Assembly: GCF_016056305.1 (NCBI RefSeq)
Contig: NZ_JAECZC010000003.1
Span: 64,317-128,316 of the forward strand
Direction of reading: 5' to 3'
Length of the DNA: 64,000 nt
DNA from: Amazonocrinis nigriterrae CENA67
GTDB taxonomy: Bacteria; Cyanobacteriota; Cyanobacteriia; Cyanobacteriales; Nostocaceae
How positions within the stretch are numbered: position 1 is the stretch's first letter; every line of letters begins with the position of its first letter. Below are positions 45,663-55,677 of this stretch, piece by piece. Below the pieces are notes generated by a model. It saw only the letters and a program-made list of their open reading frames with translations, did no database searches and was not told where the DNA came from. Made by a program: the position numbers and the translations under genes.

Positions 45663-46895
45663 GTGATTCAATGGAGTTCCAAGAGTCTAAACTCTACTGA
45701 ACAAAATATTATTGGGTCAAACTGCCTAAACACAGTCAATAGTATCAGTTCAAATCAGGCCTTAGGATTACAAAACTTAGAAGGCTATTCCTTGGGCTTA
45801 TCTAAAGAAGACCTTTTGCTGGAACAGAAACAGGTAGAACCATCTTGGATAAAACCTGATACTGGTTCTGGTTACGATTCGTTAATATCTGGAACTCCAC
45901 AAGGCAAAGGCTCTCAAGTGAACGGCTTTGATTCAGGACTGCCGAAAGTGTTAGTGGTTGATGACCATACAGCAAGTCGGATGACTGCTGTTGCTTTGTT
46001 GTCTATGGAAGGCTACGAAGTTATAGAGGCAGACTGTGGTTCTAAAGCAGTAGAACTAGTGACACAAAAACAACCGGATCTGATTTTGCTAGATGTAATG
46101 ATGCCTGGAATGGATGGTTTTGAGGTCTGCCAATTACTGAAGCAGGAAGAGCATACTAGGCTGATACCAGTTATTTTTATTACAGCATTAAATGATAGGC
46201 GATCGCGAATTCGGGGAATTGAAGTAGGAGCAGATGATTTTCTGACCAAACCCTTCGACCGTGTGGAATTGGCAGCGCGTGTTAAGTCTTTAGTGCGCCA
46301 GAAGTGTTTGAACGAAGACTTAGACCACACCGAAAAAGTGCTGTTTTCCGTGGCTAGGGCAATAGAAAGCCGCGATCCAAATACAGGCGACCACTGCGAA
46401 AGGTTAGTAAAACTAGGACAAGCTTTTGGTGAATACCTCAATCTCTCACGCCACCAAATTCGAGATTTGATGTGGGGTGGTTATCTTCACGATATCGGCA
46501 AGGTGGGCATACCCGATGCCGTGCTACTCAAACACGGCAAACTCACGCCAGAAGATTGGGAAATTATGAAACAGCATGTTGTAATTGGGGAAAAAATCTG
46601 CCAACCATTACGCAGTATGCGCGGTGTAGTTCCTATTATTCGCCATCACCATGAGCGCTGGGATGGTTCAGGATACCCCGATGGACTCAAAGGGGATGAT
46701 ATTCCTTATCTAGCTCAAGTATTTCAGATAATTGATATTTATGATGCACTGACAAGCGAACGACCTTACAAAAGAGCTTTGACCTTTGAAGAAGCATTAC
46801 AGATAATGCTCGAAGAAACTCTTTTAGGTTGGCGTAATCCCAAACTCATGCAGCAGTTTGCAGAGTTTATTGGCTTCTACCAGGAAAAAGAGTAG
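45663..46895 (+). CDS. Response regulator with HD-GYP phosphodiesterase domain
   Basis: 410 residues, GTG start. An unstructured N-terminal 95 residues is followed by a receiver domain (VLVVDDHTASRM, phospho-acceptor Asp144 in LILLDVMMPGMDG, Lys in FLTKPF). After it comes an HD-GYP domain with the metal-binding HD pair His276-Asp277 (LHDIGKVGIPDAVL), then RHHHERWDGSGYPDGLKGDD and QIIDIYDALTSERPYK. HD-GYP proteins hydrolyse c-di-GMP, so the product probably lowers c-di-GMP upon phosphorylation by an unknown kinase. The first ATG is much later, so the GTG start is a family-length guess. No cognate kinase is adjacent. Confidence 0.88.
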   Translation: MIQWSSKSLNSTEQNIIGSNCLNTVNSISSNQALGLQNLEGYSLGLSKEDLLLEQKQVEPSWIKPDTGSGYDSLISGTPQGKGSQVNGFDSGLPKVLVVDDHTASRMTAVALLSMEGYEVIEADCGSKAVELVTQKQPDLILLDVMMPGMDGFEVCQLLKQEEHTRLIPVIFITALNDRRSRIRGIEVGADDFLTKPFDRVELAARVKSLVRQKCLNEDLDHTEKVLFSVARAIESRDPNTGDHCERLVKLGQAFGEYLNLSRHQIRDLMWGGYLHDIGKVGIPDAVLLKHGKLTPEDWEIMKQHVVIGEKICQPLRSMRGVVPIIRHHHERWDGSGYPDGLKGDDIPYLAQVFQIIDIYDALTSERPYKRALTFEEALQIMLEETLLGWRNPKLMQQFAEFIGFYQEKE

Positions 46896-47210
46896 TCAGG
46901 AGTCTGGATAAGGGGATGAGGGAGATGGGGGGATGAGGGGAATAATTAATAGACTTCTTGCAGAAGTGGGGAAAAGGGTAAGGGGTAAAGGGGAAAGGGC
47001 TAATAAAAACCCTTTTCCCTTTAACATGAGTCCCTTTCCCCCTCTTGCAAAAGTAACTTTTGCAAGAGGTCTAATGACTAATGACTATTGACTATTGACT
47101 CCCGTCTTTTTTGATAGTTTCAGTCTGTGATAATTAGCTGGTATGATTTGAGCCTAAATCTGAAAGTACCAAGCGCGAAAGCGCTATTCACTGATAGCTG
47201 ATGGCTAATT
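46896..47210. repeat. Repeat-rich spacer with hairpin at 47041-47069
   Basis: GGGATGAGGGAGATGGGG units, then AGGGGTAAAGGGGAAAGGG with a complementary CCCTTTTCCCTTTAAC block. A strong hairpin follows (CCTCTTGCAAAAGT / ACTTTTGCAAGAGG, one-base spacer, 47041-47069), then ATGACTAATGACTATTGACT units. The hairpin may end the HD-GYP transcript. Confidence 0.7.
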
Positions 47211-48572
47211 ATGGTAGTTGTAGCAATTCTAGCGGCGGGACGCGGCACAAGGATGAAATCACACTTACCCAAGGTGTTACATTCATTGGGTGGGCGATCG
47301 CTAGTAGAAAGAGTTCTCGAAAGTGTAGAACCACTGTCGCCTTCACGACGGATAGTGATTGTGGGATATCAGGCCGAAGAAGTAAAAGCAGCCATGCAGT
47401 CAATACCCAGCTTGGAGTTTGTGGAACAAACTGTACAACTGGGTACAGGTCATGCTATCCAGCAATTACTTCCTCACCTTGAGGGATATACCGGAGATTT
47501 GCTGGTACTCAATGGTGATTTGCCGTTGGTACGTGCCCAAACCCTCAAAAAGTTATTGCAAACTCATCAAGAAAATCACAACGCCGCTACTATCCTCACC
47601 GCCCATTTGCCTGAACCTAAAGGCTACGGGCGGGTTTTTTGTAACGGTGAAAATGTTGTACAGCAAATTGTTGAAGACAAAGATTGTACTGCTGCTCAAA
47701 GACAAAATCGTCGCATTAATGCTGGGGTTTACTGCTTTCGTTGGCAGGATTTAGCAAGGGTTTTACCCCATTTAGAAGCCAATAATGCTCAAAAAGAATA
47801 CTATCTCACCGATGCTGTCACCCAAGTTGGACAAGTTATGGCAGTTGATGTGGAAGATTACCAAGAAATTCTCGGCATTAACGACCGCTTGCAACTAGCA
47901 GCAGCATACGAGATTTTGCAGCAACGGGTTAAGGAAAAATGGATGATAGCAGGTGTCACTCTTATAGACCCTAACAGTATCACAATTGATGAGACTGTAA
48001 AACTGCATACAGATGTGATTATTGAACCCCAAACTCACCTGCGAGGAAACACTGTAATTCAAACGGGGAGTCGTATTGGGCCTGGGACATTAATTGAAAA
48101 TAGTCAGTTAGGTGAAAATGTCACAGTGCAATATTCTGTGGTGACAGATAGTATTGTCCAGGCAAAAAGTAGAATCGGCCCTTATGCCCATTTGCGTGGT
48201 CAAGCGCAAGTGGGTACTGGTTGCCGTGTGGGTAATTTTGTGGAATTGAAAAATACCAAATTAGGCGATCGCACTAACGTGGCACATTTGTCATATTTGG
48301 GCGATACGACTACAGGTACTAAGGTCAATATCGGTGCAGGCACAATTACTGCCAATTATGACGGCGTAAACAAACACCCCACAAAAATAGGCGATCGCAC
48401 TGCAACCGGTTCCAATAGCGTTTTAGTAGCTCCTGTAACCTTGGGAGATGATGTCTATGTGGCAGCTGGTTCGGCTGTCACCGAGGATGTTCCAAATGAT
48501 TCTCTGGTAATTGCCCGTAGCCGTCAAGTAGTTAAACCAGGTTGGCGTAAAAAGCAGAAAAGTCAAGAGTGA
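47211..48572 (+). CDS. glmU: Bifunctional GlmU: glucosamine-1-phosphate acetyltransferase / GlcNAc-1-P uridyltransferase
   Basis: 453 residues. The N-terminal nucleotidyltransferase has [20 protein letters not shown], then [20 protein letters not shown], then [10 protein letters not shown]. The C-terminal left-handed beta-helix of hexapeptide repeats has [19 protein letters not shown], the acetyl-CoA-site region [20 protein letters not shown] and [20 protein letters not shown]. It makes UDP-GlcNAc for peptidoglycan and lipopolysaccharide. Both active sites look complete. It is a single-gene unit flanked by repeats. Confidence 0.97.
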   Translation: MVVVAILAAGRGTRMKSHLPKVLHSLGGRSLVERVLESVEPLSPSRRIVIVGYQAEEVKAAMQSIPSLEFVEQTVQLGTGHAIQQLLPHLEGYTGDLLVLNGDLPLVRAQTLKKLLQTHQENHNAATILTAHLPEPKGYGRVFCNGENVVQQIVEDKDCTAAQRQNRRINAGVYCFRWQDLARVLPHLEANNAQKEYYLTDAVTQVGQVMAVDVEDYQEILGINDRLQLAAAYEILQQRVKEKWMIAGVTLIDPNSITIDETVKLHTDVIIEPQTHLRGNTVIQTGSRIGPGTLIENSQLGENVTVQYSVVTDSIVQAKSRIGPYAHLRGQAQVGTGCRVGNFVELKNTKLGDRTNVAHLSYLGDTTTGTKVNIGAGTITANYDGVNKHPTKIGDRTATGSNSVLVAPVTLGDDVYVAAGSAVTEDVPNDSLVIARSRQVVKPGWRKKQKSQE

Positions 48573-48815
48573 GGAGTGAGGAGTGAGGAGTGAGGAGTTA
48601 GGAGTTGGGAGGTAAAAATTGGTGGGTCGTATCATGTCCGGCTAATTACTTACGATATAGTCGGTTTGCCTGGTAATGGGTAATGGGTAAGATGTGATGA
48701 CTAATAGTAAAATCCAATTACCAATTACCAATTACCAATTACCAATTACCAATTCCCAATTACCGACCTCCACAGATATCATAAGTGTTTAAACGGACAT
48801 CATCTAACTCCTAAC
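48573..48815. repeat. Tandem GAGGAGT and ATTACCA repeats
   Basis: GTGAGGAGTGAGGAGTGAGG (48568-48610) and AATTACCAATTACCAATTAC (48715-48765): two unrelated 7-mer tandem arrays typical of Nostocales spacers. No gene seen. Confidence 0.85.
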
Positions 48816-49772
48816 TCACAAAATACAACCAATTTCTGTACCATCTGGCAGTTCTAGGGTATCGTCAATCTTTTCACCGTTGTGATAGGCGGCGAGTAAG
48901 ACTTGGCTAGTTTTACCCCAAGCGATCGCTCCTGTTACGTCTAGGGCGATCGCTCCAAAATCCCGCTGATTCTGGGTAGCTTCGGCAAATGAGCGTTGCA
49001 TGGCGTCTTTGAGAGACATTCCATCAGTTACACGCACCACAACCCTTGGCGCTAAACACTCATCGATAATATCTTCACCAATACCAGTGCAGCTAACCGC
49101 TGCATGATTAGTAGCATAATTACCTGCTGGCATAGCAGAATCACTTACCCTACCAATACGCTCGAAGCCTTTGCCACCTGTGGATGTGCCAGCAGCTAGA
49201 TTGCCATAGGTATCTAAAGCTACTACGCCAATTGTACCGCGTCGGGAATTACTAGTTTCTGCTAATTCTGGTTCAGCAACCACATTAGCCATTGTGCTTT
49301 TAAAATTATCTTGACGCTCCTGTATCCACTCTTGTAACCGCAACTCTGTTAAAGCGTTATAAGTGGGAAGTTGTAATTCTCGCGCCAATTCAGCTGAACC
49401 GTAATCTGACAGTACGCGGTCTGGTGAATTTTGTAGGAATTGCGCCAATTCAATAGGATTTTTCACTCGCGATACATTAATGACACCGCTAAAGCGTCCT
49501 AATCTACCATCCATCAGAGACGCACTCATACGGATTTGGCCATCAGATTGCAACACCGAACCAGTACCAGCATTAAAGCGGGGGTTATCTTCTAACAATT
49601 GACACCCCTGTACTACTGCGACGGAAGCATTTACTCCTGACAGTAAAAGAGCATACACTTGTTCTACTATTGTGTGGAGCGATCGGCGCACCGCCTCTAA
49701 TCCTCCTTTACCGTGGAGAGAACTACCTGCTCCTCCATGAATAATTAATTTAGGTTGCACCTGTAAATTCAT
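48816..49772 (-). CDS. Isoaspartyl peptidase / L-asparaginase (plant-type, Ntn hydrolase)
   Basis: 318 residues. The N-terminal IIHGGAGSSLHGKGG and NPRFNAGTGSVLQSDG are family hallmarks. The autocleavage/nucleophile Thr180 is in NSRRGTIGVVALDTYGNLAA, followed by STGGKGFERIGRVSDSAMPA. The precursor cleaves itself before Thr180 to form alpha and beta chains. The enzyme removes isoaspartyl residues from peptides and, in cyanobacteria, degrades beta-Asp-Arg from cyanophycin. It starts 12 bp after the small DUF2256 gene on the same strand; the two form an operon. Confidence 0.93.
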   Translation of the reverse strand: MNLQVQPKLIIHGGAGSSLHGKGGLEAVRRSLHTIVEQVYALLLSGVNASVAVVQGCQLLEDNPRFNAGTGSVLQSDGQIRMSASLMDGRLGRFSGVINVSRVKNPIELAQFLQNSPDRVLSDYGSAELARELQLPTYNALTELRLQEWIQERQDNFKSTMANVVAEPELAETSNSRRGTIGVVALDTYGNLAAGTSTGGKGFERIGRVSDSAMPAGNYATNHAAVSCTGIGEDIIDECLAPRVVVRVTDGMSLKDAMQRSFAEATQNQRDFGAIALDVTGAIAWGKTSQVLLAAYHNGEKIDDTLELPDGTEIGCIL

Positions 49773-49784
49773 TTATATTTTGCC

Positions 49785-49967
49785 TTATTTGTTGTCTATG
49801 TTGCCGTTGGTTGGATTATGAGCATCAGAACGGCGACGACGGCAACGTTCTGAGCAGTATTTCACTTCGTCCCAGCAATCTTGCCATTTCTTACGCCAAG
49901 TGAAGGGACGTTGACATACCGGACAGATTTTTGTAGGCAAGTCAGACTTAGAACGAGCGCGTCCCAT
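49785..49967 (-). CDS. DUF2256 small Zn-finger protein
   Basis: 60 residues. Cys15/Cys18 (KICPVCQRPFTWRKKW) and Cys38/Cys42 (VKYCSERCRRRR) form one zinc-finger-like site, the hallmark of DUF2256. The charge is strongly basic. The function is unknown; nucleic-acid binding is possible. It is directly upstream (12 bp) of the isoaspartyl peptidase gene. Confidence 0.85.
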   Translation of the reverse strand: MGRARSKSDLPTKICPVCQRPFTWRKKWQDCWDEVKYCSERCRRRRSDAHNPTNGNIDNK

Positions 49968-50140
49968 ATGAATACTGTGCAGGTGAGAAGTTAGTTGATT
50001 TCTGAGATCTGGAAAATAATTATAACCAGTTTATTACGAAGGGAAGATACTTTTAGCAGCTCAATGTGGCCCTAATCCTCCCATAGAGTTAGCTTTCAAC
50101 AGCCATTAGTCATTAGTCAACAGTCATCAGTCAAAACTGA

Positions 50141-53008
50141 CTAAAGATTGTTACCAGCTAGCGGTAACACCAAGCGACTGACTACACGACTATCTGGTAA
50201 TTGATAAAAATGCAATTCTCCTCCCCATTGCTGCATGAGATTTTGGCAGATTAGCAGATGTAAACCTGGTGGCTGGTTGAGTTGGCAAGGAGCAAGCACA
50301 TCTTTGGGTGTATTGTCATTTAGGGCTGCTAGTAGCTGTGGTTCAATGATGCCGTTATCGGTAATCGATAGTTCTAACAATCGTTCATCTAAACGCCGAC
50401 ACCAGATATCAATCCTGCTACCGCTTTGAGAACGCTCACAGGCTGCAAGCAACAATTCATGAAGAACTAATTCAAATTTGACAATATCACCAGCGATCGC
50501 CATTGAGGATGGATAGTCTGAGGTTTGAATTCCTTTAACTAATGAAGAACTGTTTGCTGCATCCTGTTCTCCAATGGATTGTCCTAAACCATGCACACCT
50601 ACCCACAGTTTGTGTTGCTTGAATAAAGTATCCACTCGTTCGAGCGATCGCTTCAAAAAACTAGCTACGGGCATAGTTTCCCAACTCTGATGCAAATGCC
50701 ACTGCTCAAGTTTCACTAGCCCACTCATGGATGCTGTTGTGTGGTCTAACTGCCGCAGCAATAGCTGGTAGCGCGTCTGAGTTAATTCATTTGTAGGAAT
50801 ACCCAAATCATTTATTTGACTCAGTACTAAGGTTGTTGTTCTCTGGATTTCCTGTAGACGACGGTGTTTATACCAATTGAGTTGTTGTAATTCCTGGGTT
50901 GTGGACTCTAAAAGTTGGATAATTTGCTGGTGACGACGTGACCAAGCTAATTGAGTCACAAGAGTTTCTGTGGCATTGAGGCTTTGTTGTGACCATTGGC
51001 GTTCTCTACGGTCTGCTATCAACACTACCCCAGTGGGTTTATAATCAGCAGCAGTACGTAAAGTTATGAGTAAAATTTGACCAATACCAGGCCCATTCAA
51101 CCATTTTTTAGTTTCTGGGGGTAAATCGTCTACATTCAGACTGAGATAATTGTCTTGAGCAAGTGCCCACTGGATCAAAGCCTCTGATTGGATGGGAACT
51201 GGTGCATTGGTGCTGACACCAAACTTACTATCTGCAATTACCCCTGGTATAATTTCTGCATTAGTTTCACCAGTTGACCAAGATAAGAGTAATGTCAAGG
51301 GACAATCAAGAATATATGCTATTTGTTCTAATACTGTACGTTCTAAATGCTTGGGAGCGATTTTTTCGCTCTGGGCTGGTTCCAGAATACGTAGACATTT
51401 CTGAATACTGAACAAAAATTTTTGCTGAGCCTCAGTATCAGTGTGCAGTTGCCACTGACGAACAATTACACCAATCTGTTGACTAACGATCCACAGCAGT
51501 TCTTTTTCTAGAGTTGTCCAAGTGCGATAGTTTTCATGGGCAAGGACTAAAAGGGTTGTTGGTGTATGACTTTGAGTGCAGTTACAAATTAGCAGCGATC
51601 GCACACCATTTTCTAGCAAGGATGGACGCCAATTCACAAACCGCAAATCTTCGTTTAAGTTCTCTACCTCCACAGCAGTTTTTGCAGACTTCAATAGTTG
51701 CCCGTCTATTTCTTTGAGGACATGGAAAACAAATGTTAAAGGTCTGCGATTTTGAGGTTGACTTTGGTAAACAACTTGATAGTTATTCTGTTCAGGGTGG
51801 TACTGTAATAGTAAAAAGCGAGTGGCGGCTAGTCGAGCCAACACTTTTGTCGCACAATTTTGTAAAGTTTCCTGAAGGTTTTGCTGGCTATAGATGGCTT
51901 GGGCGACTTGGCTAGTGAGATGGCTATCATCTTGGATTTGTTGAATGGTGCTTTCCATACTGTCAGTAGGAGCAACCAAAGAAATTAAACCCGCAGCACC
52001 TAAGACAAAATTTTTATCCGCCTCCGTCCAAATTCGAGGTTCATTGCCTTCTACTGCGAGAAAGCCCAGTAGGTCAGTTTGCCACATAATGGGTGCTGCC
52101 AACAGCGATCGCACCCGCAAGCGTTGCAATAATTTACCTGTAAAGTGGCTTTTGAGTGAACTACGTGCATCACCTATCCAAACAATTTGATTCACTGCTA
52201 AAGCATAATAAAATTCGCTTAATTCCTGTACTGTAATGCCTGCTGCTGGTTGTTGATTGCTAGAATCACGGCCGATGTTAACCAGCTGATTGCTCATCCG
52301 ACACCAAAAGTAACGCCCTTGCCGTTCAAACCAATAGATATTTGTCCGGTTGGGCGAGATAAATTGATGTGTTGTCTCTACTACTGCTTTCAGCCTTTGA
52401 TCAAGATTATTTAAGGTGCGTAAATTTTCTAATAACTGTAATAATGGCTCGTCAGGGCGCTTGGTTTGCTTTTGCTGTAAATCTATCTCATGTTGATAAA
52501 GTACTGCCCCTAGTTCGCCCAAAACCATCATCAACCGGGCTTTTGCTTCTCCTGAGAGTAAGTAACCCCAGCGATCGCAACCTAGTAATAGCACGCCTAA
52601 ACAGCGGTCTTTGTAGCGAATTGGTAAAAAAACTGTTCCCTGAATCTTAAATTTTTTGCCAACTTCTAGCCATTCTGCGGCACGAGTTTCGGTTTGCAAA
52701 TCGGCTATGCCCAAAGGACGCTGTTCAATCACTACTTGCTCTAGGAGATCGCCAGAATTGAGGATAAACCGTTTGTATAACAATCTAGTGTCACCATCCG
52801 GTATAATACCTCCTTTGCCAAACAATGTGTGCTTTAGGCGATCGTAAAGCGCAATCCAAATTAGGTTGTAGTCAAACTGCTGTTGAACATAAGAAATAGT
52901 AGTTTTAATCAGAATTTCAACATCATCCTCTTCTCTGAGGCTTTGCAGGACTTGTCCCAAGGCCTGGATCTGCTGTTCGGCGGCTATAGTTTTTTGTGGC
53001 TGCCCCAT
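50141..53008 (-). CDS. Multi-GAF sensor protein with degenerate histidine-kinase end
   Basis: 955 residues. Repeated GAF-like domains occupy about residues 10-690 (for example TISYVQQQFDYNLIWIALYD, VRSLLAAPIMWQTDLLGFLA, GQILLITLRTAADYKPTGVV). The C-terminus resembles a histidine kinase but is unusual. No H-E/D-x-x-x-P phospho-acceptor box precedes the ATPase-like part. The N-box reads ELVLHELLLAACERS, with both usual Asn replaced; only ITDNGI (G1) and PGLHLLICQNL (G2-like) persist. It may be a pseudokinase or act by protein interaction. No signal peptide or membrane helix. Monocistronic. Confidence 0.75.
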   Translation of the reverse strand: MGQPQKTIAAEQQIQALGQVLQSLREEDDVEILIKTTISYVQQQFDYNLIWIALYDRLKHTLFGKGGIIPDGDTRLLYKRFILNSGDLLEQVVIEQRPLGIADLQTETRAAEWLEVGKKFKIQGTVFLPIRYKDRCLGVLLLGCDRWGYLLSGEAKARLMMVLGELGAVLYQHEIDLQQKQTKRPDEPLLQLLENLRTLNNLDQRLKAVVETTHQFISPNRTNIYWFERQGRYFWCRMSNQLVNIGRDSSNQQPAAGITVQELSEFYYALAVNQIVWIGDARSSLKSHFTGKLLQRLRVRSLLAAPIMWQTDLLGFLAVEGNEPRIWTEADKNFVLGAAGLISLVAPTDSMESTIQQIQDDSHLTSQVAQAIYSQQNLQETLQNCATKVLARLAATRFLLLQYHPEQNNYQVVYQSQPQNRRPLTFVFHVLKEIDGQLLKSAKTAVEVENLNEDLRFVNWRPSLLENGVRSLLICNCTQSHTPTTLLVLAHENYRTWTTLEKELLWIVSQQIGVIVRQWQLHTDTEAQQKFLFSIQKCLRILEPAQSEKIAPKHLERTVLEQIAYILDCPLTLLLSWSTGETNAEIIPGVIADSKFGVSTNAPVPIQSEALIQWALAQDNYLSLNVDDLPPETKKWLNGPGIGQILLITLRTAADYKPTGVVLIADRRERQWSQQSLNATETLVTQLAWSRRHQQIIQLLESTTQELQQLNWYKHRRLQEIQRTTTLVLSQINDLGIPTNELTQTRYQLLLRQLDHTTASMSGLVKLEQWHLHQSWETMPVASFLKRSLERVDTLFKQHKLWVGVHGLGQSIGEQDAANSSSLVKGIQTSDYPSSMAIAGDIVKFELVLHELLLAACERSQSGSRIDIWCRRLDERLLELSITDNGIIEPQLLAALNDNTPKDVLAPCQLNQPPGLHLLICQNLMQQWGGELHFYQLPDSRVVSRLVLPLAGNNL

Positions 53009-53249
53009 CTGATAATTGGTTTACATAACTTGTAATATATAAGATGCCCAAAAAAGCATCTTAAGTTATAGGCTCTTGCACTAATCGTGAAAAGCGTTAG
53101 TTGTCAGTGGTCAATTGTCAGTGGTCAGTGGTTAGTGGTAAACCAGTCTCGTCTTAAAGGTTTTGTATATGATCAACTTGCGCTAGCAACCAAAGAGTAT
53201 GACTCAAAAGCTCAATAGCAACTAACAACTGACAACTAACAACTAACAA
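53009..53249. repeat. GTCAGTGGTCA / CTAACAACTGACAA repeats upstream of pyrD
   Basis: Blocks of GTCAGTGGTCAGTGG (53100-53140) and CTAACAACTGACAACTAACA (53220-53249). The second array runs up to the pyrD start codon, leaving no SD sequence. Confidence 0.75.
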
Positions 53250-54392
53250 ATGGATATTTATCAAGTCGCAATTCGTCCGTTTTTGTTCAATCTGGTAAAG
53301 ACAGATCCAGAGTGGTTACATCAAAAGACGATTCGCAGCCTCAGCTGGCTATCACATACTACTGGCCGTCCTCCTGCTAGTTGGCTCAACCACAGCCTAC
53401 AACAGTCCTTATGTTTGCGCGATCCACGTTTAGAACAAAATCTGTTTGGGTTACACTTTCCTAACCCCGTAGGTTTGGCAGCTGGGTTTGATAAGGATGG
53501 AGTTGCTGCTGGTATTTGGTCGAGTTTTGGTTTTGGCTTTGCAGAATTGGGTACTGTGACGTTTGTAGCACAACCAGGAAATCCTCGTCCACGCTTGTTT
53601 CGCTTACCTTTAGATCAAGCTGCACTTAACCGCATGGGTTTTAATAATAATGGTGCGGCGGCTATGGCAGCACAGTTAGCAGAGACTAAACAGCAGTTAG
53701 CTTGGTCAATACCCATAGGTATTAATTTGGGTAAATCAAAGATTACGCCCTTAGAAGCAGCAGCAGCAGATTATCTCAATAGTTTTCGCTTACTGAAGGA
53801 GTTGGGCGACTATTTTGTAGTTAATGTTTCTTCCCCCAATACTCCAGGGTTGCGATCGCTTCAGGATGCTTCCATGCTCAGTGCTATCTTGGATTTATTA
53901 CAAAAAGAAAATTATGCACAAAAACCAATTTTTGTCAAGATAGCACCTGATTTGGCATGGGAAGCGATCGCGGACATTATTGCCATAGCTAAAAGCTACG
54001 AATTGGCGGGAATTATAGCTACTAACACCACCATTAGCCGCGATCGCCTGAGAACTCAAATCATTGAGCAAACTGGCAAATCACCTCAAGAGGAAGCCGG
54101 CGGAATTAGCGGGGCGCCATTGCGCGATCGTTCTACTGAGGTAATTCGTTTTATTTGGCAGCAAACCCAAGGGCAAATCCCAATTATTGGAGTAGGTGGC
54201 ATTTTTTCACCTGAAGACGCTTGGGAAAAAATTACTGCTGGTGCTAGTTTGATCCAGATTTATACAGGCTGGATTTATGAAGGCCCGATGATAGTACGTC
54301 GAATTCTGGCTGGTTTGCTTTCTAAATTAGAACAGAATCAATTAAATTCCATCACTGAAGCCGTAGGCTTAGAATCAAAAATTAAAGTTTAA
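53250..54392 (+). CDS. pyrD: Dihydroorotate dehydrogenase (quinone), class 2
   Basis: 380 residues. Fourth step of pyrimidine synthesis, reducing quinone at the membrane. An N-terminal membrane-associating helix ([20 protein letters not shown]) marks class 2. FMN-site blocks are [52 protein letters not shown] and [18 protein letters not shown] (catalytic Ser). The end is [20 protein letters not shown]. The protein appears complete. The ATG at 53250 is the only reasonable start, although a repeat abuts it. Confidence 0.95.
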   Translation: MDIYQVAIRPFLFNLVKTDPEWLHQKTIRSLSWLSHTTGRPPASWLNHSLQQSLCLRDPRLEQNLFGLHFPNPVGLAAGFDKDGVAAGIWSSFGFGFAELGTVTFVAQPGNPRPRLFRLPLDQAALNRMGFNNNGAAAMAAQLAETKQQLAWSIPIGINLGKSKITPLEAAAADYLNSFRLLKELGDYFVVNVSSPNTPGLRSLQDASMLSAILDLLQKENYAQKPIFVKIAPDLAWEAIADIIAIAKSYELAGIIATNTTISRDRLRTQIIEQTGKSPQEEAGGISGAPLRDRSTEVIRFIWQQTQGQIPIIGVGGIFSPEDAWEKITAGASLIQIYTGWIYEGPMIVRRILAGLLSKLEQNQLNSITEAVGLESKIKV

Positions 54393-54410
54393 TTTTTAAT
54401 TTTTAATTCT

Positions 54411-55160
54411 TTAGCCTTCTTCCAGTGGAAAAAACTCCTTGGTTTTTTCCGAAAAAGTCCAAGCAATACCATCTGGATCGCGGCTGCGACTCCATTCTGG
54501 AAATTCTGGATCGTTTCGCCGTTTGTATACAGTACTGGAATATACATTCAACCGTTTAGCTAGTTCCGATTGGATGAGAGAACCAAAAACTAGCTGTTTT
54601 GCCAGATTTGGTTGCGCTTCCGTATGAACTCCTGGTGGTGGTAATTCCGCTTCTGCTTCTTCTTCCAGTGGCGGCGGTGGCGGTGGTGCTAAAAGCGATG
54701 GCTGCACCAACGTCTGAGACGAACGAGCATTTGTACTAACAGCTTGAGCAGGAAGTTGTTTAACAGGCTCGCTACTATCGAGTATATTGCCCAGAATACT
54801 CGCAGTTATAAAGTAATAAACTTCACCTCCTTCTTCAGAGTTGATGAAACTGGCACCGAATTCTGAAGCTTTCCCATCTAGGTAGCGTTTTGCAGCTGGG
54901 CCAGGAAAATTGCCTCTCAGCGCCAAGTCTACAGGCGTAATCTTGCCCTGGTTTTCCCGAATTAACTGATGGAAAATTGGGTTAACTTTCTGACACCATT
55001 GTTGCCATTGATATTGTTGCCAAATATTGAAAGCGATCGCCAGCACAATTAGCGCCAGCAAAAATTTCCAGGTAGTAACCAGGAAAATAATCAAAAATGA
55101 GATTGGCAAAAGTAGAACGAGAAAAGCCTTCCCGTTGCCTTCTAGTAATTTTTCACTCAT
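54411..55160 (-). CDS. Membrane-anchored protein with C-terminal helix-turn-helix-like region
   Basis: About 249 residues from ATG 55160; a TTG start at 55190 would add ten. Two adjacent membrane helices (AFLVLLLPISFLIIFLVTTW and LLALIVLAIAFNIWQQYQW) are followed by a soluble domain (FHQLIRENQGKITPVDLALR, then PGPAAKRYLDGKASEFGASF) that looks winged-helix-like. Then come a poly-Pro/Glu linker and a C-terminal part, QSELAKRLNVYSSTVYKRRN, with the shape of a helix-turn-helix. It may be a membrane-tethered regulator. I do not recognise a named family. Convergent with pyrD, with an 18-bp gap. Confidence 0.65.
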   Translation of the reverse strand: MSEKLLEGNGKAFLVLLLPISFLIIFLVTTWKFLLALIVLAIAFNIWQQYQWQQWCQKVNPIFHQLIRENQGKITPVDLALRGNFPGPAAKRYLDGKASEFGASFINSEEGGEVYYFITASILGNILDSSEPVKQLPAQAVSTNARSSQTLVQPSLLAPPPPPPLEEEAEAELPPPGVHTEAQPNLAKQLVFGSLIQSELAKRLNVYSSTVYKRRNDPEFPEWSRSRDPDGIAWTFSEKTKEFFPLEEG

Positions 55161-55190
55161 GCCGATTCTTGACCAAGTGAATTTTTGCAA

Positions 55191-55677
55191 ATGATATACT
55201 ATCTTGGCAAAAATTGGGTCACTTTTTTGTATCGTTTGGCAAAGTTACGGCAAATTTATCGGCAAAAGCATAACACAGTCTAGTTAAATGTTATGTTTTT
55301 ACCACTCTAATGCACATACCAGCGACGAAACATTAGGCAAAAGTTTTTGCCTAATACCCAATAAACCATGTCTAACAGGTTGAGAACAAAACCCGAAAAC
55401 ATTCTCTTTTCTTAGTGTCTTAGTGACTTTGTGGTTAAAAAATTTCCTCTATAACCACGAAGACACGAAGACACCAAGGTAAAGAGCCAAAAGAGCTAGC
55501 CCCAGCGTTGGCTACTGAGAAAAAATTCTCATAATTGGCTTTCTAGACACTTGACATCTAGTACTACTAATACTACAATTGTAATACAAGCTGATGTTCA
55601 AAAGAAATTAACTTTCAACCTAGCCAATAGCTGGGGTGACAAAGAATTTTGAATGTCTAACTTACAACTTTAATATG
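55191..55677. other. Spacer with an imperfect inverted repeat (55410-55479)
   Basis: No coding feature. The inverted repeat has arms 55410-55437 and 55452-55479, each built of CTTNGTGNCTTNGTG units, 23 of 28 positions complementary. A candidate promoter (TTGAAT 55649, TAATAT 55671) is close to the first tRNA-like RNA. If used, transcription would begin inside its acceptor stem, so the real promoter is probably further upstream. Confidence 0.5.

Noticed and set aside
46900-47100. A CRISPR array, suggested by repeated short words
   Set aside because: The words are contiguous or overlapping tandem units without regular spacers, and no cas genes are present anywhere in the window.
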